A stretch of 64,000 nucleotides of DNA from NCBI GenBank assembly GCA_905221605.1, contig CAJNDS010002235.1:920875-984874 (forward strand), written 5' to 3'. A model generated the notes under the pieces. That model had not been told where the DNA came from and made no database searches. It saw only the letters and a list, made by a program, of their open reading frames with translations. The DNA comes from Symbiodinium natans (Eukaryota; Sar; Dinophyceae; Suessiales; Symbiodiniaceae). Shown one piece after another: positions 36,936 to 46,936 of the stretch (its first letter is position 1; every line of letters begins with the position of its first letter). Made by a program: the position numbers and the translations under genes.

Positions 36936-38437
36936 CTAAACTCCAAACGCCTGAGGGGTCTCGTCATCGCTGCGCTCCGAGGGCAGAGTCGTCTCTCCTC
37001 TCCAATGGGTCTAGGGCTTTGGCCTGTTTAGCGGGAAGTTTAGCTCAAGGTTTAGGGTTTAGGGTTGGGATTAGGGTTTAAGTTTAGGGTTTAGGGTTTA
37101 GGGTTCAGGGTTTAGGGTTCAGGGCTCAGGGTTTAGGGCTTAGGGTTTTTGGGTTTCGGAGCTATACTGCAACCTGGCAATTCCTCCCCATCTCCTTCGC
37201 TGTATCCGTCGGAAATGGTCTTGCCTTAGTCTTCAAGACGGCACGGCCCTAAACCACAAACCACAAACCCCAAACCCCAAACCCCAAACCCCAAACCCCA
37301 AACCCCAAACCCTAAACCCTAAACCCAAGTATCGAAACCTGAAATCCCAACAATGGAGAGGCTTTGGGGCTCAGAGGGTGGGCAGAAAGGGCTTTGAGGG
37401 GCTTGGGGTTCCATTTTGAAAGGGACCATTCAAGTCTCACTGACCATGAAAAAGCCTACTGGCGCGGAAGGGTTTAGGGTTTAGGGTTTTTTCGGGTTTT
37501 TTTCGGGTTTTTTCTGGTTTTTTTAGGGTTGTTTAGGGTTTTTTTAGGGTTTTAAGAGGTTTTAAGGGTGTGTCAGGGTTTAGGGTTTAGGGTTTAGGGT
37601 TGAGGGTTTAGGGTTTAGGGTTTTTTCTAGGGTTTAGGGTTTAGGGTTTAGGAGGAAAATGCAAGAAACTGTGGGCTTCTATGGGCAATTGCCACTCCCC
37701 CACCCCCACATCACAGACTGCCAGCAGATTTGCTCTATTCGTGATACTAGTTCATGGTTGGGATAGCATTAACAACTTACATTCCTGTTCCTTGTTGAGT
37801 TTAGGTACCCTTCCTTAAAAATGGAAAACATTACCCCTCTATGACAAAGTATAGAAGATACATAAACTGTCTTGTTTAGATCCGAAATACCAAAAACCTT
37901 CAGTACACCAGTTCCTGCAATTTCGGTCTATCGCTAGCTCGTACGGAAGGGCGCAGCCGGATTGCCCACAAAGTCTCCGAGCTCCACTGACATTGTCGAG
38001 CTGGCCAGCACACGCAGAATCTAGACAAGGGGTGGGTGCCGGAGCGAGGAGACCGCTTGAGCCTGCAGCAAATTTAGGGTTTAGGGTTTAGGGTTTAGGG
38101 TTTAGGGTTTAGGGTTTAGGGTTTAGGGTTTAGGGTTTAGGGTTTAGGGTTTATTGCCCAAAACCCCAGACTTAGCTATGTCAACACACGAACAGACTGT
38201 AGGCGCAACAAGCGCGTGCTTAGAAAAACAAGGAATCCCGCTACCAGAATCCGGCAGTGAGAAAAAGCACATGATACCTTGTAGGACAGAACAACAAAGT
38301 AAAGTTTTGAATTATCGAAACCTTGACACTTACATGGCTTTCATTGTATAACAGAAGTGCAGCAAGCAGAGCATGCAAACATTTACTCGATTTTACGGAT
38401 ACAAAGTGTGGTCCTGGGGGTGGGGGTGGGCGGGGGG
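36936..38437. other. Mosaic without recognised gene
   Basis: Arrays at 37255-37325 (CCCCAAA type) and 38073-38152, T-rich decayed repeats at 37480-37560, and a dispersed repeat at 37745-37850. A plus-strand open frame near 37950-38070 (SLRAPLTLSSWPAHAESRQG) is unassigned. Confidence 0.45.
37745..37850. repeat. Dispersed repeat, family 3, copy 1
   Basis: It begins ACTAGTTCATGGTTGGGATA and matches 51953-52052 over about 100 bp at roughly 75-80 percent by eye, with shared TACCCTT, AAAAATG and TTACCCC blocks. Its ends are not clearly inverted repeats. Confidence 0.75.
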
Positions 38438-38604
38438 GGGCATATATATATATATATATATTTATTTATTTATTTATATTTATATTTATATTTATATTTA
38501 TTTATTTATTCTTATTTATTTATTTATATCTATACATATATATATATACATATGTATATATATATATATATATGAATGCATATTTACACATGTGCATATA
38601 CATC

Positions 38605-38636
<32 letters not shown>

Positions 38637-38640
38637 AGAG
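38438..38640. repeat. AT-rich microsatellite tract
   Basis: TA, TTTA and TATATT runs with a few interruptions, preceded by a G-rich stretch (38415-38440). Apparent open frames here encode only Ile/Tyr/Phe repeats and are not genes. Confidence 0.93.
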
Positions 38641-39244
38641 ATATATGTAAATGCGCAAATAAAAACAAAAAATAATTACAAATAAATAAATGAAAATAGA
38701 TAGATAGAGAGAGATAGATAGATAGGACTCAGGTCCTACTGTAGTATCCCTGAAGATGCGGTGCGCTTGAAACCTACCTGAAATACAGTCTCTTTTGGGG
38801 CCTGGCTGTTGCACAACGTGTTTTTAGCACAACCAAAAACAAGTCGCTAATTTAGAGAACCCCAACAGCCCCAAAACCTCACACCTAAACCCTGACCCAT
38901 AAACCCTAAGCCCTTGAACCAGATGAAAAACAACCACCGGCAGTACGTTTCTGTGCCCAGTGGACCATGCATCGTCTCCAGGTTTCTGGGGCGAAATCAT
39001 CCCCTCCGCTGATATTTCAAGCCCCTCATATCAATCATTACCCTCCAAATACGATTATGCCAAAATGTTAGGGGGGGCAGGAAGGGGGAATGAAGGTTCA
39101 GTTGAGGGGATGATAGCTAATTTAACTCCTGTGTACATCCGGCCCGGAACTGTCGTACGGCACTTGTTGCCGTAGTGTAAGAGGGCCAGATTTTGGGCCT
39201 TGCTGCGCCTCTGAACCGAGGTTCCCCGAAACCCTAAACCCTAG
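38641..39244. other. Unique region with a weak open frame
   Basis: A plus-strand frame at 38960-39175 (71 codons, start ATG) has ordinary composition (GEIIPSADISSPSYQSLPS). No family is recognised and no neighbouring exons were identified. Confidence 0.3.
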
Positions 39245-39430
39245 GCCGTATTGAGTCTAGCGCGCTTTGAAGAGGGCAACAGCCGCACCCAAGAACTGAC
39301 CGCAAGGAGGCGCACTTGCAATTCGAACGCCGGCCAGCTGTACATGAGAGGCCCGGAGTTCTCTAGACGCGCGCAGGCCCTCTGCAACATGCCTATTGGA
39401 GCACTTGGGAAGGGCCATTATAGGGATTAG
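39245..39430 (+). pseudogene. Unassigned open frame, possible exon
   Basis: 61 sense codons then TAG, without ATG at the start. The peptide is charged and coding-like (ARFEEGNSRTQELTARRRT, then GQLYMRGPEFSRRAQALC). It could be a 3' exon or a gene relic; the family is unknown. A further open stretch (SITAEFVGITCWPLCP) follows at about 39437-39520. Confidence 0.35.
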
Positions 39431-40487
39431 GGGCCATCAGAGCATCACTGCGGAGTTTGTCGGAATAACCTGCTGGCCGCTTTGCCCAGCAAATAACTCA
39501 TGGCGCACCTGGGCCGGTTTAGGGTATAGCGTTTAGGGTTTAGGGCTTCGGGTTTAGGGTTTAGGATTTAGGGTTTAGGGTTCGGGTTTAGGGTTTAGGG
39601 TTTAGGGGGCAAATTTATCTTCAAAACCTGAGCTGTCAACTCTGTGACGTGAACTCTAAGCCCCAAACCCTGAATCAACAACCCTCAGCCCTAAATTCTA
39701 ACCCTGAACCTTAAACCTTAAACCCTAAACCCTGAACCTTAAACCCTGAACCCTCACCCTGAGCCCTGAAAACTCCCCTAAACCCTAATGCCTAAACCCT
39801 AAGCCCTAAACCCTCAAAAACCTTCCTCATGCGAAGCCGAAGCCAGATCTTCACCTTAGACCTCAAAGCCTTTAGGGCAGAAGGTTTAGGGTGTAGGGTT
39901 TAGGGCTTAAGGGTTAGGGTTTAGGGTTTAGGGTTTAGGGTTTAGGGTTTAGGGTTTAGGGTTTAGGGTTTAGGGTTTAAGGTTTAGGGTTTAGGGTTTA
40001 GGGTTTAGGGTTTGGGGTTTGGGGTTTGGGGTTTAAGGGTTAGGGTTTAGGGTTTGGGGTTTAGGGTTTAGGTACGGAATACACCTTAACTGTCTTAACT
40101 TATCATCGGGATCCCAATGTGGATTAAGGAATACTTCTTAATCTCACGCTTGTCGTGACATGTGGGGGCTCCACACAGGATTTAGCCGATAGTTGAGGAA
40201 GTCATAGCACAGGACTGCGGTGAACGGAACCGCCGGCATGTTAAAACATGCGACTCCAGGCAAAGAGACCCGCAATGATTCACCAAGTTCGACATGCCAA
40301 ATTTGTTACATGTGGTTCTCAAAATCTGTGGTACCCTGAATTAGAGGGGGGGGCGCCTTATGATGAAGACCCCAAACGGGACCCTTGTTAGAGAGTGGCC
40401 CATGTGTCTTTGTCGCAGGGTTGGCCACGTGCAAAACTCACCCTGCGGTGGCTCGGCCTGCGTGTGCCCCAAAACCCTACACCCTAA
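39431..40487. other. Mosaic with array 39880-40072
   Basis: A decayed CCCTAAA-type tract at 39655-39815, then a TTTAGGG array with a TTTGGGG block at 39880-40072. The unique segment 40073-40480 has no recognisable gene. Confidence 0.5.
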
Positions 40488-40626
40488 ACTAAACCCTAAA
40501 CTAAACCCTAAACTAAACCCTAAACTAAACCCTAAACTAAACCCTAAACTAAACCCTAAACTAAACCCTAAACTAAACCCTAAACTAAACCCTAAGCTAA
40601 ACCCTAAACTAAACCCTAAAGGCTAA
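40488..40626 (-). repeat. 12-bp array CCCTAAACTAAA
   Basis: About eleven near-identical 12-bp units: one CCCTAAA heptamer plus a shortened CTAAA, homogenised as a new unit. Translating it gives a repetitive LNPK peptide that is not a gene. Confidence 0.93.
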
Positions 40627-41944
40627 ACCCCAGATCTGAGGGCGATTTGGTAATAGAGAGTGTGGCGATCGCCCGGATCAGCGTTGGCTGAATGAGAGCG
40701 AGCTTCGGCCCAGACAGAGCGGGAATGGCAGAATGTCACCGTGCGGAGGCAGTATTCCGTGATTCATAAAAAAAAAGATCGTCTAGGGGCCTGGAGAATT
40801 AGAATAAGGTTTTTTGTTTTGGTTTAGGGTTTAGGGTTCAGGGTTTAGGGGCCTTGATAATTAGAATAAGGTTTTTGTTGTTGTTGTTTTTTTTTGGGGG
40901 GGGGTGAATTTTAGTAGAGTTCTATAAGGACCATGAAGGAATACTATGGGCAACTATTCCGACCCCCTAGACAAGGATAAAGAAAACGCGTGAAGATATG
41001 CGTATTCATGAACCAGGTAAAGATGGACAAACCCATCAGGGTTTTGAAATCATACTGGACATGGTGCTGCATTCCCACTTGCCTTTAAATCGGGACCAGA
41101 ATTCTCATAAAGTCAAAACTGGGGCGTAGTGTTGGGGGGGGGGGTGCCTATAAAAATTAAGCCTTTATGGCTTTACAAGGACTACATAGGGGACTGAGGG
41201 TCACAAAAGTAAAACCCCTAAACCCTAAACCCGAAACCCTAAACCCTAAACCCTAAACCCCAAACCCTAAACCCTAAACCCCAAACCCTAAACCGTTCTA
41301 ACCTGCCCCTGTGGAAAAGCAGTCAGGCCTGCAACAAGGGCGCTGGCGTCTGCCAGGCTCAGAACTAGTCCATGAGCGTGGTTCGAACTCGACGCCGAGA
41401 TGGGGGGTGTACGCAAGATCGGGGGGACCCCTAAAGGGTTTAGGGTTTAGGGTTTAAGGTTTAGGGTTTTCCCTTCTAATAAGGACCCCAGTAAGGTACC
41501 CCCCCTATATCGCAAACGATTGGCCAGAAAAGTCATTGCATGGTGGCGTCTCGCCAGGCTCTGCATTAGCTGAATGAGCCAGATGGGACTTCCAATATGG
41601 CCACTTCCCAAAACAGGGGTCCCAATATACCCTAAACCCTAAACCCTAAACCCCAAACCCCAAGCCCTAAACCCTAAACCCTAAACCCTACCGAAACCCG
41701 AAACCCTAAACCCTAAACCCTGCTGCAATCAGGACTGCCTTTTGGGCATTTCCCGAATCAGGGGTCCCAATATACCCAACCACAAAGACCCCCTGGGGAT
41801 GCCCCCCCTCATCCCTATGAAGGGCTGTTAGGAAAGGGGGAACATCCCAAATGACCCCCAAGATCGGTACCTGTAATTTCTGGAAACCCCTGGACTGCCG
41901 AACTCGAAACTCCGTGGCGGCCGTCTTAGTCAGCCCAACCAACC
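40627..41944. other. Mosaic without recognised gene
   Basis: It contains a local duplication (AGAATAAGGTTTTT near 40800 and 40860) and short CCCTAAA arrays near 41220-41290 and 41630-41720. A minus-strand open frame at 41706-41942 (SRGFQKLQVPILGVIWDVPP) is unassigned and could be an exon of the gene to its right. Confidence 0.4.
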
Positions 41945-42021
41945 ACTGCGCGCAGGAAGCGATGCACCTGCTTCACCAACTCTGCCGTGTGCGCTCCTGG
42001 CAAGGTGACCAACCATAGGCT
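41945..42021 (-). CDS. Possible exon (minus strand)
   Basis: It encodes WLVTLPGAHTAELVKQVHRF and a short continuation before TGACTAA. Composition is protein-like. It lies downstream of the minus-strand hydrophobic-protein gene and may belong to it, but no junction was established. Confidence 0.35.
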
Positions 42022-42899
42022 CCCGAAACCCTAAACCCTAAACTCCCTAAACTTCCTAAACTTCCTAAAGCCCCCCCTAACAATATTCCAGCCCAAGTCC
42101 TACACGCCTTCTTGAGTCTAAAACCCTGGACTGTCAAACCCTAGATCCTACACGAAGCAGCGGTTTAGGGTTTAGGGTTTAGGGTTTAGGGTTTAGGGTT
42201 TAGGGTTTAGGGTTTAGGGTTTAGGGTTTAGGGTTTAGGGTTTAGGGTTTAGGGTTCAGGGACTCAACGAGACACCCACTGTATACACTCACCAATATTC
42301 CGAAGGAGCCATTCTTGGCAGCCCAGAAACCATGTTACGATCAGAAACCCGAAACCCCAAACCTTAAACCCTAAACCCTAAACCCTAAACCCTAAACGGC
42401 AGCCCAGAAACCACACTACGATAAGGGTGCCCTTTTGGGGGATGCTTTGTAAGGGAAGCTAGAAGTCCCAAGGAGAAACTTCGAGTTACAAATGGCATAC
42501 AGCTTGTTGTAAGTAGGGTTTAGGGTTTAGGGTTTAGGGTTTAGGGTTTAGGGTTTAGGGTTTAGGGTTTAGGGTTCAGGGTTCAGGGTTCAGGGTTCAG
42601 GGTTCAGGGTTCAGGGTTTAGGGTTTAGGGTTTAGGGCTTCGATGCGTATGTGCCATACAACCTCATAATGCGACGTCAGCACACGTGAACCTTGAAGCG
42701 AACCCTCAGCCCTAAGCCCCAAAGACCAAAAACCGTGCTCCTGGCAAGGTTTGAAGACGAAGGGCCATCATCAGCATCACACTCATGGCACGTGATTGCA
42801 GCTCGCCTGGTGCACAGTTCTGGGGGGGGGGGGGGGCGCCGTTCTTGTGCTCGTGTGGGGCTCATAGGAACGTGATGCTGATGGCTTGACATGGTGACT
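42022..42899. other. Telomere-type arrays and unique spacer
   Basis: Arrays at 42163-42255 and 42515-42635 (the latter with a block of six TTCAGGG units) and a short CCCTAAA array near 42360-42395. The rest is unique and contains a run of G near 42822-42836. No gene seen. Confidence 0.6.
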
Positions 42900-45800
42900 C
42901 AACTGGAAGGGGAGCTTCGTTTTCGCCCCCCCCCCCCCCCCCCCCCCCAATCACCTCTCTGTGACATGGTCATCTTGATGCCACCGATAAAGATGCCAGC
43001 ATCGGTACTCGCCATGTGCGTGACAAGTAGCCAGTGCTCAGGGCGAGCGTAGGAGGGCAAGGATCCCTGTAAGCTGTTTACGAAGGCCACGGCCCTGTGG
43101 CACTTTTCGGTAACGGCAACGGCGCTTGCAAACAGGCGGACAGTGAGGAAGGCGTGAATGGCGCAGGAAACCAGCTGGGGCATCAGCCAGTCAGAGCACG
43201 TGGCAATCTCTCCACTGTGCGGGAAAAGGATCACAGCCACCGGCGGGAACAAGCCCAGCAACACTGTCACAAGCGGGAGGACATACCTTCAGGAATCCAA
43301 GCCTAAAGCTCTCATTACTAAACCGGAACACCTGAACAAAGTCACCTGTCGGAAGCTCTGCCGAACAAACAAAACTTCCTACGCAGGAGCTGATGCAAAT
43401 TATGCACGTCTTTTGGGTCTCCATCATCGTGGAGCGAGTTCAGGGTGCCAAAGTTCACTCCATAGTTGGAGCAACACACAGTTGGTTCAGGGTGCAAGGT
43501 CAGGGATTTAGGGTTCAGGACTCAGGTGTTGCAGCAACCCACAGGCTCAGGTAAGCTGAGGCACAGCAGGTAGCTCTCATTTGTGATCTGTCCGCTGAAG
43601 GAGGCGATGCAGGTCCAACGCTCGTATGCCGCATCGATGCCGGTGGGGCTCTTTGCAAACATTCGCGAGTGCGAGTCCAGCAGAACCAAGAGCGAGCAGT
43701 TGAGGAACATAAGAACCAAGGCCCACGACACCCGGTAAAGGGCTTGGAAGCCAGAGGCTACCAAGGATTGCCAAGATGCCATCCCGCCAAGCTGCACCGA
43801 AGCGATGTGGCTGACCAGCCATCCCAACAGGCAGCATGTGATGGTGGCCAGAGGCCACTTCATCGAGGAAGCCAGTGCGAAGCTCGACGATGGTGACTCC
43901 ACTGCCTTTTTTGCATTGTCGATGAGCTCTTGCATTCCATTGCTCCATGCTTCCCGTAGCACGAGCAGTGCGCAGAGCGTGGCTTCGAACACATGCGCGA
44001 GGCTGCATGCCAGCTCCAAGCCCCTGCTGCTGCCGTGTGTCTTGCTGGTGGCTGCTGCATATACACCTTACTTCTCCAATAACCGAGGGAGAGAAAAGCT
44101 TAAACTTTTTTATTCTTCCTACTAAGCAAGGAAACTCAAAAAGTTCAAAGTTCAGCTGTTCTTAATCCCTCTTCCCCTAGGAATCAATAAGGATCCTTTT
44201 TGTTCATATAATAAGAAAGCCCATAACCCATAAAGGAAAAAAAGGATCCCTAAATAAGGCTCCTTTTTGTTCATATATAAGAAAGCCCAGAACCCAAAAA
44301 GGAAAAAAGGATCCCTAACACCGATCGAGTGTTGGAGAAGCAAGACACAGAGGGCCCAGGCCAAGCTGCAAAGCAGCACGGCGCCGCAGCGCACCGGCAT
44401 GTTCCATTCCGGCCTGCCCCGCCCAGAGACTCCCCAAAACCCCTTAATTAAGGAAGAGACCTTAAATTTTTATAATAGGAAAAACCCCTTAATTAAGGAA
44501 TAGACCCTTAAATTTTTCTAATAGGAACCCTGATATGATTTAAGGTATATTCCTTAATGAAAGGCCTGCCCCGGGGCGTGATCCCCACCAGCAGGTTCAG
44601 CGTGGTAACTGGCACGGTAAGCAGCCAGAACCTTTACTGAACTTGGAACCCTGGCGAAATGCTAAAGACTTAAGCTGTTTCCTGTTTCCTAGGACTTCTA
44701 GTACCCAGAAATTGAAAAAAAATCACCCCCAAGCATCCCTATAGGGCTGAGGATCTAGAACCCAAAGAAGTTGAAAAAGTACTCCCAAGCATCCCCCCAA
44801 GGAACATGCCATAGCACGCCTTTCCTCCGGACTCCTCGTCGAGGCCGGTGTCCTGGCTGTCGAAGACCATCGTCGTCATTCTTGAGAGCGCGTCCTGCTC
44901 CTTCGTATCTTGGAGGTTCATGCTCTAGGCTGCCCAGTAACCCAGGCTTACAAAGGGTGCCCTTTGCTTAAAGGGGTTGATAAGGGAACCTAAACCCCCC
45001 GGTACAACTGGGCATCCTAGTGCTACTTACTAACCAATTATAACTGTACTTATAGCCCGACTTATAATACCCCTAAAGGGCCTTATAGGGGTTATCCCAA
45101 TGATATAAGTCGGGTCATAAGCCCAGTTATAAGTGGTTAGTAAGTACCATGAACCTCCATGCAGCCCAGGAACCAAAGTATCATAAGGACACCCTTTTTG
45201 GGCTACTTTATAAGGGAACCCACAACTACACTAGAACAAGGGCACCCTTTTTTGGGGGTTGGTTACTACAAAAAAGTGCAAAGAGCACCTGTTGGAGGCC
45301 CCAAGTCTCTATGGCCGTCTGCAAGGACCGCATGGTCCGCACGGGCGTGCCTGCATCCCCAAGCATTCGGCTGCCGGTGCCGGGATCGGTGTGCATTCTC
45401 TGGCAGCCTTGGCTCCCTAAACCCTAAACCCTTAACCCTAAACCCTAAACCCTAAACCCTAAACCCTAAACCCTAAACCTATGTTAAAGCCCTAGAATTT
45501 GGGAGCTTACGAACATAGGGGACCGGAAGATGGAACTCCAAATAGTAGGATTGCCTTATAATAGGGACCCCCAGTAAGGTATATTCCCCGATTTTCGGAA
45601 ACCCCCAATTTCTACACGTCCGATCTCAGCAAAATCAGCAGGTCCGCGCTGTGGGTGCCTAGACGTCGCGCTGTGGGTGTTTAGGTTTAGGGGGAACTCT
45701 AAACCCTGAAACCCTAAACCCTAAACCCTTAAACCCTAAACCCCAAACGATTCTTCAGAACCTTCCAGCCACTTATTGGACTCGCTGGGATCAGCTCGGT

Positions 45801-46617
45801 CGTGGCTGGATGCGTCCAGGATTTCCGCTGCACCTAGGGTTTAGGGTTTAGGGTTTAGGGTTTAGGGTTTAGGGTTTCGGGTTTAAGGTTTCGGGTTAAG
45901 GGTTTAGGGTTTAGGGTTTAGGGTTTAGGGTTTAGGGTTTAAAGTTTCGGGTTTAGGGTTTAGGGTTTCGGGTTTAGGGTCAGCTAGGTTGCTCTGCAAT
46001 CTTGGAAACTTGCTCTAGCCCTGTCAGGCCGCATTGGAGGGCTTTCAACCGCAAGCGCAAAGGAAAAAAATCCTTGACTTGAATCACCCCCAGGGTTCGG
46101 GCAAAGTCTCAGCGACGCTTGCACACTCCCCTTCCTCTGATTCCTGTGGTACAACACGCGCGAGGCGATCCGCGCTCTGGAGACCTTGTCCCCGTGTAGG
46201 ACGTGGGTGCTCCCCTTTCTCGGCATCGGGCACACGATCCGCCGGCTGCTCCACGCTTCTATGGCTGTGGCTGTGGCCGTTCATGACAAACCTGACGTAT
46301 TGCTGCTGGAGCTCTTCCACCGTGCTGTTGTTTGCCTAGGATGGCACCCCCTTACAGCCCTCTGAAAAAAGTCTTCGTGAATAAGGCCCTCTTAAACCCA
46401 ATAAGGGAAGATCTACAGCTCTTAAACCCACTAAGGGAAAGATATACCCAATAAGGGAGACACCACTCACAAGGTCCCTTATAAGGGCCTACCGAGCTGC
46501 CACGTAGAAGCTCCGGGCAAGGGACAGCAAGCTCGGAGACCCGCTCGGTGACTGCGCGGGCTCCGGACATGGAGGTGGCACTGCTGGAGGCATAATGCTG
46601 CCCACAGGATCTGCCAT
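42900..46617 (-). CDS. Probable multi-exon gene for a hydrophobic (multi-pass) protein, unknown function
   Basis: Transcribed right to left. ATG at 46617 opens a Pro/Ser-rich N-terminus (MADPVGSIMPPAVPPP). With a GC intron start at 46497 and an AG|G end at 46336 it joins exon 46335-46088 (NNSTVEELQQQYVRFVMNGH, then acidic and basic sequence). Further coding-like islands follow on the same strand: about 45840-45745, 45425-45285, 44615-44560 (WLLTVPVTTLNLLVGI, hydrophobic), 44417-44335 (CGAVLLCSLAWALCVLLL, hydrophobic), 44066-43526 (two or three hydrophobic helices, for example ITCCLLGWLVSHIASVQLGG) and 43427-42950 (VTVLLGLFPPVAVILFPHSG). Four to seven membrane segments are likely. Only the first junction is resolved. 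The middle introns hold short repeats and an inverted-repeat element. I do not recognise the family. Confidence 0.5.
42926..42949. repeat. Poly-C run
   Basis: About 23 consecutive C residues at the 3' edge of the last coding-like island of the hydrophobic-protein gene; its length is prone to sequencing error. Confidence 0.9.
44205..44525. repeat. Two local tandem duplications
   Basis: First pair: CCTTTTTGTTCATATA... to GGAAAAAAGGATCCCTAA at about 44196-44252 and 44261-44319. Second pair: ACCCCTTAATTAAGGAA... to TAATAGGAA at about 44437-44480 and 44484-44526. Both lie in introns or spacers of the hydrophobic-protein gene. Confidence 0.8.
44910..45158. repeat. MITE-like element, copy 3 (rearranged)
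   Basis: Left TIR TTGGAGGTTCATG at 44911; right TIR CATGAACCTCCA ending at 45158. Inner arms ACTTACTAACCAATTATAAC (45024) and its complement near 45124-45147 pair well. Between the left TIR and the inner arm is an extra segment (GGGTGCCCTTTGC) also found near 42421, 45187 and 45241. Confidence 0.7.
45835..45985 (+). repeat. Telomere-type array with TTTCGGG units
   Basis: TTTAGGG with several TTTCGGG and TTAAGGG units, between two coding-like islands of the hydrophobic-protein gene. Confidence 0.9.
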
Positions 46618-46936
46618 GAGAGGGGCCTTCTAAGGGAGGAGCCGAGTTGCTAAGAGGCCGTTTAAAATATAAAAAGGGCTGCGGAGTCGAGATGCAGCAA
46701 AAGGCTTCCCAAGCTTCTTCTTTTTCTCCGGGGCTCTTGAAGCCGCCCCCCCCCCCCCCCTGCTCCGAAACGTCTTAAGCTCTGCAAAGCCTCATCCCGG
46801 AATCCCGGAATCCCGGAACCCCGGAATCCCTGAACCCTAAACCCTAAACCCTAAACCCTAAACTCTAAACCCTAAACCCTAAACCCTAAACCCTGAACCC
46901 CCTAATGAGTCTGGGGCACAGCTCGGCGTGCACTCC

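Noticed and set aside
38323-38685. Plus-strand frames rich in Ile, Tyr and Phe
   Set aside because: Low-complexity TA/TTTA microsatellite; no biological protein composition.
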